Shown: positions 11,447-24,649, counted from the stretch's first letter. The stretch is 64,000 bases of DNA from Glandiceps talaboti (GCF_964340395.1 NC_135551.1:11796879-11860878); one strand, 5' to 3'. The notes: a model not told the origin generated them from the sequence alone. Numbers and translations are program-made.

Positions 11447-11767
11447 TTACTTAGCCTGGGCCCCTGTGGTCGGCCTTGGGTCGTACCAAATGCGTTTTAA
11501 AGCTTCATTAGCTGCAACCGGAACATTTTTATAAACGTACACTCTGAACAGTATTGGGTAACCTGTGGGCAAACGGATTTTTGTAGCTGCATACACGATA
11601 AATAAAATAAAATTTAGTCCGTACCCCAAAGTGAGCGCCCTCAATGGCGACCACGATTTCAACCTGTTTCTGTACTGACTATAGAAAATAAGGAGCCCTA
11701 ATAAACATGTGCAACATGTGATTATTGGTATTTCAATAACAATTTTCAGTGAGTATATATATTGTGA
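11447..11767 (-). CDS. Hypothetical membrane-protein exon (unidentified)
   Basis: On the minus strand the frame is open for 106 codons from just after TAA at 11770 to TAA at 11447. It encodes two hydrophobic stretches, TCCTCLLGLLIFYS and LGYGLNFILFIVYAA, separated by a short basic loop (QYRNRLKSW), then a polar tail ending DPRPTTGAQAK. The codons TAAGTAAGT at the end could be a stop or a splice donor (CTAA|GTAAGT), so it could be a last or an internal exon. There is no clear start codon: the only candidate is a non-ATG. I do not recognise the family. Composition and the paired membrane segments are better than expected for chance, but it may be a transposon remnant. Confidence 0.3.
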   Translation of the reverse strand, partial: SQYIYSLKIVIEIPIITCCTCLLGLLIFYSQYRNRLKSWSPLRALTLGYGLNFILFIVYAATKIRLPTGYPILFRVYVYKNVPVAANEALKRIWYDPRPTTGAQAK

Positions 11768-11770
11768 TTA

Positions 11771-12372
11771 TCTGGTCGAAAATGTTGCTCCAGTTACATT
11801 ACAACTAGTACATTTTTACATGTGACAGATTCAAACCGAGTTTTCACACAAATTTTAGACTTGCTACTACACTACCAACAAATAATATTGACCACTAATT
11901 AACAGATCTAATCTTGTTGTTATTCTATAATTGACCAAATCTTTGAGAATATATAGTTGGTTATTTGATGAAAAAAAAAATGTCCCAGTCGCAGCTGGCG
12001 AAGGTTTAATGATGGGGTAAACAATTTCATATGGGGGGGGGGGGAGAAATATATCAATTAAATAAAATTGTTGTTGCAAGGTTGAATCGCTATGGGATTT
12101 CAAGTGTCAGTGAAACTGGAACAGATATTTGAAAATTAAAAAAAATATAGTCGGATGTATCAGAGTACATACTTAGTAAAAAGCTCTACATGTGTACTGC
12201 AGTGCACAAACTTAAGTTCCATGACATGCATGAACGACAGTGTCAACTTTCAGTTTGACAGAGACACAGTTGCAAAAGCAGTTGATACAAATTTTATGTC
12301 GCTGAAGAGCAGTGTGAACTCAGTATACACCGAGAGATTAGTTTATTCTTGAATGATGCCTTACAAGTTAAT
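11771..12372. other. No gene seen
   Basis: AT-rich sequence with one poly-G run at about 12034-12045 and no exon-like frame with splice signals. Confidence 0.5.
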
Positions 12373-12508
12373 GTAACATTACCTGTGAACCACAGGCACT
12401 TGAATCAATCTGTGATTTTTTAAAAATGTATTGTGAATATTCACTATTTTTTAAAACCATAAGACTTACAGATTGATTCAAGTGCCTGTGGTTCACAGAT
12501 AATGTTAC
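12373..12508. mobile_element. Palindromic MITE
   Basis: 136-base inverted repeat with arms of about 50 bases: GTAACATTA.CTGTGAACCA on the left is mirrored on the right. The family phrase CACAGGCACTTGAATCAATC recurs degraded at 12555-12600 and several times at 34865-35120. No protein. Confidence 0.8.
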
Positions 12509-13216
12509 AAAAAAAATTATAGTGAATATTCACTCTACATTTTATAAAAATCATACAGATTGATTCGAGAGCCTATATATGCTGTGAACTATGTTCACCT
12601 CAGAGCATGTATTGAATGGTCAATTCTCATAATGTGATCTTTCATCTACTAGTAACGAAGTTCAAAAAGAACAAGTTTAAGTTTTAGTCACAATGATGTG
12701 GTGACGCTGTGATATAGATTTCTCTGAAGTTTTCAGTATGAACTGTTCGCCAATGATGGTGGTCTGTTCAATCGTCACTTCATGAACGGTCAGTGATATC
12801 AGCAAAGCATTTTCAAACCATGTGTCAAGTAACCAGTCACGTGGATAGATGATGAAAACATGTGTTTTTTAAACTCCCCCAGACAAGCTCTTCATATCAG
12901 GAAATAGCCATGGGACACATGGAACTCTTGATATGTTCTGTATACTACAGGTCTTCTGCATGTATAGCCACATTTATAGAATTATTAATTATGCAAATTA
13001 ACATTAATTATGCAAGCCACTCTCAGCAAAAACTAATCAGCACTAAGTTACAGCCTGACGATGCCACATTGTAAATTGCAGAACATTTGTTTCAGTTCTT
13101 TTTGAGATATCATTGGAACAAAATTTCGAGACAGGCAGACAGACAAATAGACAGACAGACATCACCAAGACATCAGCTCCCATATGGAAGCTAAAAAATA
13201 AAAACCACCACCCCTG

Positions 13217-13233
13217 CCACCACCACCACCACC

Positions 13234-13286
<53 letters not shown>
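13217..13286. repeat. CAC/CAA trinucleotide repeat
   Basis: Eleven CAC units run directly into about twelve CAA units. The His/Gln frame across it is a by-product. Confidence 0.9.
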
Positions 13287-13289
13287 CGT

Positions 13290-14220
13290 ACAATGCCTGC
13301 AATTGTTAAAATAGTTGAATTTCATTAGCCTACATGTGCAAGTATAGACACCCTCATACTTCACAGAGGTTGTGACCATGATGTTGTGTTTTAACAGCCT
13401 AAAATTTGGTGAAGTTTGATTCATCCTAGGCCTTTGTGTGTGTATGTGGGTGGGGGAGATCCGTGTGTACTGGGCTGTGATGGAGGAGGAATTTTTCTCT
13501 AATTGTGTGTTTATGTGTAAACTAAAACTGTGGACGTCGATTCCTGCTCATAATATCCTTTATTTCATTTGACTTTAGTAGCATGATGTCCAGACATTTC
13601 CTACGTTTTGTATTCTCGTACTAGACTAAGTATACTTACGTACTGAGCTGTAAGCCGCATGTCATCAGCAGCATGTAAGCCTAAACGCTTGTACATTCAA
13701 GGGTTTAGGTTCGCTTGCTTGCCCCCCCCCCCCCTCCCGATTTCTCCCAAGGCTCCCGCCCCCTTCCGTAAATTCTGACCCTAGCTCTAGTATAGTTACT
13801 GTAGGTCTCACGTCATCAGCATGTCATGTAAGCCTAAGCCATTGTACAGAGAAGTATTGCAAAGTACAAAGGTCATCTGTTAGGGTTTGTATGCTAATGT
13901 GTGATGCGAAGCCTGGGATCGGGTCAATATACGTAGAAAGAGAGGTATGGTAGCTTTACAGTCAAAATGGGATAAATTATCGGGATTTTAACGATACAAA
14001 ATTATTTTTAATTCCTATAAAACATCAACTTATCACAAATTAGGTTATACATTTTCCCCTGTCAAAATACTAGTGACTTTTCTTTTTCTTTACAAAGAGA
14101 TGTGTTTACTTTTACATTTCACAAAATGTAATGATATTACCATAATACCGTCCAGGAAAGTCTTATCAAAGTCGTTTAGTCTAAGACAATTGCACGTTTT
14201 TAATATGGAGAAGAATGCTA
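13290..14220. other. No gene; one degraded G/C-run element end
   Basis: Around 13720-13790 a poly-C run followed by TTTCTCCCAAGG and TCCGTAAATTCTGACCCTA resembles the right end of the 23518-32312 element. The rest holds nothing I can name. Confidence 0.5.
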
Positions 14221-14224
14221 TTAA

Positions 14225-16491
14225 GGGAGTGATCAGTTTTTACGGCCGGGGGTGGGCCGGTGACTTTTTCTTCATGTTGTACTTAAAAATAGTGACCCCC
14301 CCCCCCTGCAATTCATTCACAAACAATCCAACCCCCCTCTGACAAATAAAAAAACACAATGACCCCCCCCCCCCATCTGTTGACAAGAAACACTCTCTTT
14401 GTTCTTGCAAAAGACACTCTATTCTCAAAGCATAATACCGCACACTGCACAGTTAATTTTACATTAAGTGAACTATTAATATTTATTAATTCAGCTAATT
14501 ATCAAGTACAATATTGTAAATGGAGTTAATATACTTGTAAACCCATGTCAATAACTGTCACACATAATGATGTACTTGCATCATATAGTGAATTGTTTAC
14601 ATCATATAAAGATATGTTCACGTCATATAGTCAATATATTGTTTTCTTTAGACTTAACACAACTACGGCTTTCCATACATGTACATGTTTGCACTCCTCA
14701 AGGCACTTGTTTGTCCTGTTCATAATTGTTCAGTTTAATCATGGCACTGACTCAAAACTCCACCCCCCCCACCCCCCATTCATTGACCACGCTGATAATT
14801 TTGAAAGGTTTTGAATAATGAAATGTGATAAATGTCATTGGTATCAAAATAGAAATTAAACAATGTCATAAAAATGTTTTCTGTACTACAGCAGTTTCTA
14901 AACTAGATTACTAATTCAATTCACATATTACTGGCTATGTTGTCCAGTATATTGCTGGCAACATGATACCCTTGAAAATAAATACACTCTAATACCAAGG
15001 AAATGTAACATTATGATCTGCTGACAAAATTTTACTCTCAGTATACAGTCACTCAATGTGGATACTAGATATTCCAGAGGAGATGTAAAATCTAATTTTC
15101 CTCATAACTTTGCACCGTGTCAGTACTATAGAAGTTCTGGCTACAGTAAATAGCCCTTTACTAGATCATCATCAAATAAGTCTGTGTTTATAACTTTGTT
15201 TATCAGTCATTCACATGTATTTCCGCAAATAGTACTACTTAGTAAACACTTAGTTTTTAATGTCTTAAACCGTTTTTAACTTCATAATTCTAGCATCTCT
15301 CGTGTTTTACTTTTTATAACTTTTATTTTATCTTTGTACTCTGCCCTGTAAATTTTGTTACTCTCCCATATTTTTAAATTATGTGTCTTTGTATTTTAAC
15401 GTATGTTTTGTATTTTTATATTCAATGCATGAAAATCCATTTATGGATGCATTGACCTAGAGTAATAAATCAAATCAAATCAAATATATTCTCTGAGAAT
15501 CCGATTAATATTGTGTTCACCTTGGAATATATTTCTTTCTTGGTAGTTTATGGTGTAAAACAATAGCAAGACAAAAGGGGGTTTCACATGTAGTCTGGTA
15601 ACATATTTGTATTAAACTTGGTTATGGTCACAGGTATCAGAGAAAAGTGAAACACAAACACAGAAAAGTTATTTTTGATAAGACATGTAGTTCGTACTAT
15701 AGCTATGCCAAGTAACAGTTCAATAGTTTGTACATGTATGATAAATCAACATATTAGGGGTGAGATCAGTAGGTAAAAAAGCTAATTCTTTTAGTAAGGC
15801 CTCAGAACCCCTTCCTCACCCCTTCTAACTAAATTGGTAAAATTGTTGCAGACAGTACAATCAATTTCAAATCAGTATGAAGTATCATGTAGTGCTATGA
15901 ATACAAAGCCAGTATGTAGTGAAGAAAAAATAGCTTTTTTTATTGGCACAATAATGTATTTTAGGGCCATGCATAACAAATTGTTTTCCCATTTTTCAAT
16001 TTGACATTTTTAGAAATGTTTGTATTGGGATACAAAACAGTTTTCATTACAAAAGACCTCCTCTCACCCCACCCCTCAGTAAAATAATTTAGTTTTTACC
16101 CTCCATTGAACTATTGATCTCAACCATGAATCAATTTAGAATTTCTAATGGAGATGATCGTAGTTATCATACATTATATGTACAAAAATGTATAGGAACT
16201 AGACTAACTATATACAATGACTACGCATGCAAGTTCTATGCACGATGTGGAATCTCCACGCCAAGGGTGCTATCTATGATATCATTGTGAGGCAGCCGGT
16301 CACAAATGAATCTACCCAGCTGTGCGAGCTTAGGGGCTTTGCCTTGTACTGATATTAAACATGGACATTGAAGTACAGGAGCATGGCTCATGATTTTGTT
16401 TAGTTGAAACAAGGTGAGTCCCAAATTGAGGTGCCCCCCCCCCCCTCTGATTTACCGGCCGACCCCCGGCCATAAAAAACTGATCGCTCCC
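14225..16491. mobile_element. TIR DNA element with TAA target duplication
   Basis: Left end GGGAGTGATCAGTTTTTACG is mirrored by a right end reading CGTAAAAAAC-like TAAAAAACTGATCGCTCCC. TAA flanks both ends (14222-14224 and 16492-16494). Inside the ends are GGCCGGGGGT and poly-C runs. The 2267-base interior contains a LINE 3' tail at about 15230-15485 but no transposase. Same style of ends as 1544-8888, differing in sequence after the first few bases. Confidence 0.6.
15230..15485 (+). mobile_element. 3' tail of a 5'-truncated LINE
   Basis: T-rich untranslated-type sequence with the hairpin ATGCATGAAAATCCATTT..GGATGCAT, then AGTAATAAATC and a short CAAAT tandem tail at about 15465-15485. The layout is that of a truncated non-LTR element. 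No coding part remains. Confidence 0.5.
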
Positions 16492-16929
16492 TAAGTTATG
16501 TTTGGTTTTTATCGATTTGGGTATTTGTGTAATACCTGATATGACAAGGAAATAGGCTCTGTGTCCTGGTTCCAATAGAACATAATTTACGGCTTAACTG
16601 GTAATAACTGCAACAATCTATAAATTCGTATATGCACATTTTCACGTGGGTGTTTGATATTTGTTAGGTTTGTTGCCGTGTCCTGTCACTGTATCACATT
16701 TCACTTCAATAAAGTAGAGTTGGTCTGATGATAGCATAATACTCGTATTTTCGCACTGTTTTGATCAGATTTGATAAGTATATTAATTGATTTTGGTTTG
16801 TTTTGTTTTGTTTTGTTTTGTTAGGATAATAATAGGATATTATGGGATATCGTTATCCAAACGTTCCGGGGATAAATTTTTATTTTTTCAGGTGATATTT
16901 TTCATATCGTGTATGTATAAATTAAAGTG

Positions 16930-17720
16930 TAAATGATAGTCAAAAAAATTGCCTTAAAACTCCAAATCTCCCTTACCAATGATATTACCATTAGATGTGC
17001 TGACCTTTACTATAATGATTAAGAACATATTTCTACTCTATGTATATATGTAAGTTATAAGTAATAGTTTCTAATACTTCATGGTGCTGTCTTGTAAAGC
17101 TTGGAAACTTTTGCCTGAGTGTCGTAATACCTAGAATCCCCCCCCCCACACACACACAAGATATAGACATAGTCTATCCCAGTCTGAAGCTCTTCCCCGT
17201 TCCTCTTACTGTCAAACTCGAACTTTTAAAAAAAAAATATTTCAACCCTATGAAGTGGAAAGTATTGCCTAAAAGTGACTGAATAAGCTCAAAATTGCCT
17301 ATTAAGAGTAAAAAAGCTCCAGGGCTTCTAGGACCCCCCCCCCCCCGTGAGAGGTATACATATTCCCTTCTCAAGGTTTCCTCCTATCTTTCATGGATTA
17401 AATACTATTAATTAAAACTCCTTTTTGAGTAAATTTACCCTGTTTTGTCAATAATTATGTAGTGCTATCCCACGATCTTGTAAAGTATTTGTCAGACAGT
17501 CAAGCAGTCCACATTGAGTCACGATCAACAAATACCTGTTATGTGAATATGGTGTATGGGGGGGGGGTGTCATCATGTTTTAGAATTAAGTGATAGGGGG
17601 TCACCCTGTTTTTGGTTTTACAGATAGCGGGGGGGTCAGTGACTTTTTGTCGGCCCGATTGCAAAATCCCCCTCCCCCTGTCCCCCAGGCTGGAGAAACT
17701 GACCGGTCCATTAGCCGATC
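16930..17720 (+). repeat. Second + strand copy of the 7780-8888 block
   Basis: Shares, in order with 7780-8888, the phrases TTAGATGTGCTGACC, GTCTTGTAAAGCTTGG, CTCCAGGGCTTCTAG plus poly-C, CCACGATCTT.TAAAG, AGACAGTCAAGCAGTCCAC and GACTTTTTGTCGGCCC, ending at GAAACTGACCGGTCC. It is shorter through deletions. No coding frame. Confidence 0.75.
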
Positions 17721-17749
17721 TCCTTGCCCCATGCCTCCTCTCACTCGGG

Positions 17750-17995
17750 CATTTACATCGGGGGGGGGGGGGATGGTGGGGTAATGATAATAGGGTTCAA
17801 ATGGGGGGGGGGCATGAAGATTCTGATGGTCTTAAAGGGGCCGACGAAATATTTCGCTTATGATCTGAACCACATGTCTCGCGGCTTCGCCACCATACCT
17901 TCTTATATTCAGTGATGATTGGGTGACAGCTGTGCGGATTTACTTATGTATGCCTCCCCCCCTCTCTCTCTCTCTCTCTCACTCTCTCTCTCTCT

Positions 17996-18086
<91 letters not shown>

Positions 18087-18620
18087 AATTAAGACAATTT
18101 TTAAGTACTACATGGCTTTCGATAATGTGTATGGAATTTTATGCCATTAAATAGCCTACTATATGACATTATATTTCATTAAAAGTGCTTACTGTGTAAG
18201 ACATCCTCTCCCATACCCTCCCCACTAGCTACATCATGGGGGCGCTGTTTCAGCACAGAATCAAGATTGGAAGATCAAATCCTGCTGACTAAGTATCTCC
18301 AAGTACATCCCAATGTAAGACCTTTTTCACGGCAATGCCCATATATATTTGCAAAGAAATCTCTCATTGTTATGCATGGACACTAAAGTTGATTTCCACA
18401 GTTAGTTTAATGTAGTGTACCATACTGAAGTGGAGCGCGGGTGGGGGGGGGGTACTGTATAATTACACATTAAAATATGTGCAGCCGGGAGGGGACTACG
18501 AAAATTCTTAGGTTCATTTTTTTTAGGGGGAAGGAAATTTTTGAGAGCGCGAGGGGCTGCGAATTTTTTTCCCCAAAATAATTTCTTCCCAGGCCCCTAC
18601 CTGCAGTAAATTCTGGGTAC
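17750..18620. repeat. G-run dispersed element, copy B
   Basis: Matches 9560-11110 in the same order (CTGATGGTCTTAAAGG, CTTTCGATAATGTGTAT, CTACGAAAATTC, AATAATTTCTTCCCAGG). It is interrupted by the CT microsatellite. Together with 16930-17720 it makes a second, shortened copy of the whole 7.8-11.1 kb block. Confidence 0.65.
17961..18083. repeat. CT dinucleotide microsatellite
   Basis: About 60 CT units with a few ACT interruptions near the start. Confidence 0.95.
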
Positions 18621-19583
18621 CACTTTCACGATAGGCCCAATCTGATTAAAATCCAATGTAGATGTAGATTTTAATCAGATTGACGATAGGCCTTGATGTC
18701 AAATATAACCAAGAGCCTTTTCTATAGTTGTCTGAGTTGAAATGTATAAAACAAGCAAAGACATAATCTGCTATGGATTAAATATTTTATGGAGTGTATG
18801 GTTGTCAATGATATCATACTTCCTTATAATATCATTTACCATCATGACTATTTCAGCATGTTGGCAACACTATTTTGTCTGGTATTGCTTGACGTGTTTC
18901 AACACGCTGGCAGATCGGCGAGATATCACTACATACTTTTCGTTGCCTGTAAGGTCATTTTGGGTCAACCATAGATCCCTATCGTGTATAAATCAACAAT
19001 CCTGTGACTAGACTAAAAAACAGCGGTGTCAAATATGTTTGTATCTTTCTGTCTTACTGAAATAACCGATGATTTTTATTTCTCACTGTGATTATATTTC
19101 TTCTTTTATTAGTGTCTAATTAGTATGCTAAAAAGTACAAACTCACAAGTAGAACGCACCCTCCCCCCCCCCCCCCAACACACTTACACACCCCATAGTG
19201 AAATACCATACTGCAAATAGTTGGGTGGCTAGGACCGAGAAGAATGGGTTAAAACACCAATTTCTTTCTGTGTTAGTACCGATAATAATAGGCCTCGCGT
19301 GTCACAAGCAAGTGGGGTATTTAGTAAATTACGTTGACGATTTCAAAGTATGAGATATAATTGGTATTTTGTAGCTATGTTGATATATTAATTTCACAAC
19401 CTCCCATATCACCCTTAATTAGTCTACAGGTGTGGCAAACTGTGATATTTATCCGAACTTGGTCATGCTAGTCAGTGGCAACGATTAGATGCATCTTGGG
19501 TATAGTTGTTACACAGTGAACAGCGACTGTTGAACTCATCAACTCAAGCTTTAGTTTGTTACTTGAAAACAAACTAGTAAAAG

Positions 19584-19618
<35 letters not shown>

Positions 19619-19690
19619 CAGCATGTCCATGCACTAGTAATCAAAAAGGTGGACAGTACATGGTTACTTTGAATAATATTTTTTGCCAAC
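18621..19690. other. No gene; small hairpin
   Basis: CAATCTGATTAAAATC at about 18639 is inverted at 18667 to form a small hairpin; the same word recurs at 21147. An AC microsatellite lies at 19584-19614. Open frames here have no splice context or recognisable motif. Confidence 0.5.
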
Positions 19691-19699
19691 GTAGCGAAC

Positions 19700-21085
19700 A
19701 GTATGGCAGTGACAGATTATCATATCATCAAAAAACTGCGTTTTTCTAAAATGCGTTATTTGTTTCAGTTTATAATATGTAATTATTATATTGATATGTA
19801 TGAGGCAAATCATGTCAACTTACCGTTTTAAGTCGTCTCAGATATCGTCCAAACGGTTAAAGAAAGCGTCGCAACCAGCTCAGTCTGAAAGTACAGGTAT
19901 GTGCAAGCATCAACGTAGTTATCCGATGTACACTAGGCCTTGTAGTTGTCACAGTCCTGACAAAATACTGGTATCCACTGTTTGTAGTTACACGTAATGG
20001 TGGACAAGTCTGTTACAAGAACACAACCATACGTTCATAGCGAAGCAGGGAGTAATAGGAGTGGGCAACTGTTGTTCAGCCACTCATACCGTGATAAACT
20101 GGGTAATTTACAATACTAGTAGTGGACTATGGAACGTTTGTTTGCCAGGATGTGTGTGCATAAGGTGATTACAAACAAAGCGTTCGTGAGATTCAGTGCT
20201 TGATTTATATTTATCGATTTTAGGGATGCTTAACAGTATAGTATTAGGAAGCCTTCAGTGATTACAAGGGGGTGGGGTCACTTTTTACAAATCGGTTCTC
20301 GTGGGAGGGCCATTTTTAGAAAATGGGATTAGGAGAGGGTCTCATTTTACTTAACTTTGGCTAACTGTATTGTCTCAGTTGTCATTCACTGCGGATCAAA
20401 CACATCCCTATTTTGTTCCTTTTAACGCGTATACACCTACATGTACACTGGACAATTATGTCTTTATGCTCCCAGGGCTCAGTAAATAAAATTAAACACA
20501 GTCGAAGAGTACGGTCATATTTTTCTACACTGCAAAGCGGGATATAAATTTAAAACTTAGTGTATTCTGTACATGATGTTCAGTACTTTATAATATGGTA
20601 TTTTGAAAACCATATTTTCAGAATTTCAATATTTCATATAGGTGTAAACATTCATAAGCTGGCCTTGGAGTGCTGAAATACGTGGCAGCTGAATGAAAGA
20701 CGTAAAACTTAACATTTCTCCCTAACAGGATATAATTTTAGTGCGACATAGTGAGATATGTGATCTCAAATATTGGTTGAAATAACAGAAAAATAAAAAA
20801 GTTTTTAAAAAAAGTTAAAGTGGTTTTATGAGGTGACGAGTATCCACAGCGATGCGGTGATTTTGTGCAATTTTCAAAAGTACACAATGGCGTTTTCTGA
20901 ATTCAACAGAGTGCGAAATATTGACTTATACAATTTTTCAAATTTTGCATCAATTTTCCGAGTATAAGACGTAAGTTGATATGATTTATATTTAAACATC
21001 ATAGACTGAGACAAATAACGCATTTTAGGAAAAAAACATTGTTTCTTGATGATGTACCGTAGTAATCTGTCACGGCCAGTCTTTT
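19700..21085. mobile_element. Possible TIR element with ends of roughly 120 bases
   Basis: GTGACAGATTA..CTAAAATGCGTTATTTGT near 19712-19765 is repeated inverted at 21005-21075 (ACAAATAACGCATTTTAG .. TAATCTGTCAC). The interior includes a block at 20030-20190 related to 34085-34235. No transposase is seen and target duplications are not clear. Confidence 0.45.
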
Positions 21086-21233
21086 AAGAATTTTGAATTA
21101 ATACTCCATTATAATAGTAATCTGTATTTGAGTATGATTTTATCCAATCTGATTAAAATCCGATGTAGATGTCGGCTAATCGTGCATTGCTATCTTACCA
21201 TCGTTATTTAGCTTGAATTGACCTTCGTAGTAG

Positions 21234-21290
21234 ATGTTTACATTTTTTGGCCTGATCGCCTCCTGCGATCAGGCTAAAAAATGTAAACAT
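21234..21290. other. Strong short hairpin
   Basis: Two 26-base arms, ATGTTTACATTTTTT then GGCCTGATCGC and its inverse with one mismatch, separated by CTCCT. Function unknown; it may be a foldback remnant. Confidence 0.75.
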
Positions 21291-22375
21291 GTACACTGGC
21301 ACAATAATATGGGGCCTTTCGCCATACACATATATCTCCTGCGCAAGTACGAACAAAATCGTTTTAAACCATGTAGACAGTAATATACATGTACTGCATT
21401 TATGAATATTTATTACTCGCTTGCACTCCACCCCCTCCCCCAACGTTGTTGACCATTCGCCGTTCAAGTACAATCGGCGCTTCGTGGAATAAGAAACAAA
21501 TCGGTACCGGTTTGTCCTGCACTGTATTTTGTGATTTTGGCATCTATACATAGTTGTGTACAAACGCCATGCCAGTAGGTGCACAGTTAGTGACCCCTCA
21601 AAAATAGTGTTAGTTTGATCGTTGACACTGTACTGTGCAATTCTGTTACCTATGTATATGAGGTACTCAAAACATGCTTAACATTTACTATAGTATCCTT
21701 GCAACCATGGTAATGAACAGTCCAATGTTGCCTTAAGTTATGGCTTAGGGTTAAGGTTATTTAGGTATCATAATATCAGACCATATTACCAAATTGCTGC
21801 TGGTTGTATCATCAAATCACTGCTGACAACCATCACGTGGCATATAATGAAGTGTCCTCACACAAATATACTGTGGTGGTAGTAGTTGGGGAAATAACCA
21901 ATGTCTTTAACACTTTCAATGTGGTGGCAGTGGTGGGATTAATTCCGTTAAACCATTTAGTCCTTTTCCAGCATTTAAACCATGTTTTGGATATTTAACA
22001 GGGAGAGGGTCATATTTTAGAGAAAGGAAACTAATGGAGAGTCACTTTTTAGGATGACGGAATCGGGGGAGGGTCACATTAAAATATGCAACAACCTGGG
22101 GCTGATGTCCCCCGCCCTCCCCCTTGTAATTACTGAAGGCGCCCTTAGTTGATTTTTCGTTGTCATGCATGGTCGTACGTAATTTAACCGGAATTCTGAC
22201 TGTTTCTGTTAGATTTACTCTAACAATTTCATTTATGTTTGTCTCCACATTGTGCAAACATGTCGAACACTGACGTTCACATACTGTAGTATCCATCAAC
22301 ACCGGACTAGTAATTGAGAGCCACAGGGCTTTGGCAGAGAATAGGCCTGCTGTAAACCATGGACTTATTTCATTT

Positions 22376-22419
22376 CTGGTGGTGGTGGTGGTGGTGGTGG
22401 TGGTGGTGGTGGTGGTGTT
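22376..22419. repeat. GGT trinucleotide repeat
   Basis: About 14 GGT units followed by GTTGTTGG. Confidence 0.9.
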
Positions 22420-22741
22420 GTTGGTATCTTTCTCCTTTTTTTTTTAATTCCAGTATCTACAACTTTTAAATCTTTTTGTATAACTTGGAACCGTACACAA
22501 AACATTTACAGGATTATGAACTTAATTCTAGGAGGACACCCCCTAGCACCCGGCGATGAGTGGTGTACATACATATTTCTCCCCTACTTTTTACTGTCAA
22601 GATGCTATTACGGTGTAAACTCATTCTTGAATAATTCTTGAATATTATTTTCCCTGTGTGGTCGCCAATGTAGTATGGTGCTATCTGATAACGTATTTCC
22701 GAGACATAACCCTCGTATTCCCCTATACGAGGGCAAGGAGT

Positions 22742-23079
22742 CATGATGGGTGAATGGTTAGCGTGACCGGCTTGGAATCTACAGGTTGCAGGTTCGATCC
22801 CCGTCGCTGCCTGCTGTTTGTTTCTGAGTGCTAAAGTCCTTGGGCAAGATTTGAACCACGACTGTGCCTCAGTCAACCCAGCTGTATAATTGGGGACCTG
22901 GTAGGATGTAGGTTGCAATGTGAAGGCTTTAATCCTATGGCTGCAATGGATTGTATGCTCCCCGGGGAGTTGAGGAAGGACTAAAGGGCCGTTGTGCTGT
23001 TCTGATCCGATAATAATTGTAAAGCGCTTTGAGCACGGAGTGGGAAAGCGCTATATAAGAACCCAACATTAATATTATT
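22742..23079 (+). mobile_element. tRNA-derived SINE
   Basis: The head carries Pol III box A-like TGGTTAGCGTGACCGG (about 22754) and box B GGTTCGATCCC (about 22791), as in a tRNA. The body ends with GTAAAGCGCTTTGAG, a repeat GAAAGCGCTATATAAG, and a short ATTATT tail. The 7-base target duplication AAGGAGT stands at 22735-22741 and 23080-23086. The tail matches neither LINE in this window, so its helper is elsewhere. Length 338 bases. Confidence 0.85.
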
Positions 23080-23086
23080 AAGGAGT

Positions 23087-23514
23087 ACAACCAAATGTAC
23101 CTCGACAGTGCCGGTCGGTACAAAACGCGCGCAGGTACATGTTTTTATTCACATTAAGATCCTAAGATCATTATATTTGGTGTAGATTTTCAATTAGTTG
23201 TCATGTTAGTTTTTCTCAGTCGTTTGCCATCAGTTTTCTTTGTTTTCGAAATCGCCATGCAATTAAATAATGTCTTCTGTTCTAGGAATCACATTTTTCA
23301 CATAGATTTCACGCTTGTTCGTTTACATACTGAGCGGGCGCATTCAAGAGTAAAAACGTTTGCCAACTACATGCACTTTTAGAATGTTGCACATGGAAAA
23401 CAAAAGAGATGGCAGACACTCGTATGGAAAAGCAGTGGTATTTCATGCATTTTGGTATGCGATAACATAGGACGATTTGCACAACTAAAATATGGAATAA
23501 AAATTGCAATATGA
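23087..23514. other. No gene seen
   Basis: Nothing with coding or splice structure is visible. Confidence 0.5.
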
Positions 23515-23856
23515 TTAGGGACCGGACAGAATTTACGGCGGGGGGGGGGGGCTGGGGAGAAATTGGGGGGGCCATGAAAAAAATGGGAGGCTTGAAGGGG
23601 GGCGCATGAAAATTCTCATGGTTTGAAAGGGGGGGGGCCGCGAAATATTTTGTCATTGAAAAAAATTAATATGTTAGAAAATTTAGCATTGCATGAGATA
23701 GCACTTGATATCGCCTTTAATATTGAATGTCTACACTTTCATTTATGTATTAAAATGGAAGTGTGTACGTTTGTATGTACCTATTTAGTGAATCATAAAA
23801 ACACTACTCAAGATTAATTTGATACACCCTGAATTACTCTTATAAACTCCAAGTTG

Positions 23857-23858
<2 letters not shown>

Positions 23859-23915
<57 letters not shown>

Positions 23916-23926
23916 ACACACACACA
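23859..23926. repeat. CA dinucleotide microsatellite
   Basis: About 27 CA units, then CTTACACACACACA; CATA units follow at 23933-23955. Confidence 0.95.
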
Positions 23927-23999
23927 TATGTATACATACATACATACATACATACATTTTAGCACTGTGGAAACAGGTTCAGTGTGTAATTACCATCAA

Positions 24000-24342
<343 letters not shown>

Positions 24343-24372
24343 GTATATGAATACTCTAGTCAATATACATGG

Positions 24373-24606
24373 TTGGGACCAGAGATGGTAAGAATTCCAC
24401 AACCTGTACTAGACCCGGACAGTCCAATGCACTACCTTCCAGTTCATAAGTGTCCAACTGTTGACAGTGAAGGAAAGCAGAGAGAGGCAGATGACTGGCA
24501 ACCCAGGTCAAATATCACAAGGAAATTCAGAAGAAAGGATGAATTGACAATCAATAATAGGTGGAAGAATTTTCAAAATTATTTTATGTTGATTGCAAAC
24601 ATATTG
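24373..24606 (+). pseudogene. Coding-like fragment upstream of LINE 2 (unidentified)
   Basis: Open frame reading MVRIPQPVLDPDSPMHYLPV, then HKCPTVDSEGKQREADDW, RSNITRKFRRKDEL and NRWKNFQ, after which it enters a CATA microsatellite. It is polar and proline-containing, with no domain I can name. It lies directly left of LINE 2, as the SAP-like fragment at 30771 lies directly right, so the two may be one gene split by the LINE. Phase continuity cannot be proved because the microsatellite has altered the junction. Confidence 0.35.
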
Positions 24607-24612
24607 AAGCAT

Positions 24613-24649
24613 AAACATACATACATACATACATACATACATACATACA
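24613..24649. repeat. CATA microsatellite at the 5' edge of LINE 2
   Basis: Nine CATA units directly before the first LINE 2 base. LINE 1 also abuts CATA repeats. Confidence 0.9.

Noticed and set aside
21204-21584. 126-codon minus-strand frame
   Set aside because: Runs through a hairpin and has no recognisable domain, splice context or compositional support.
22742-22815. Functional tRNA gene
   Set aside because: Boxes A and B are present but the cloverleaf is poor and the unit continues into a SINE body with a target duplication.
22514-22918. Minus-strand frame including ATGIEPATCRF
   Set aside because: Lies across the antisense of the SINE head; this phrase is the usual shadow translation of tRNA-like SINE sequence.
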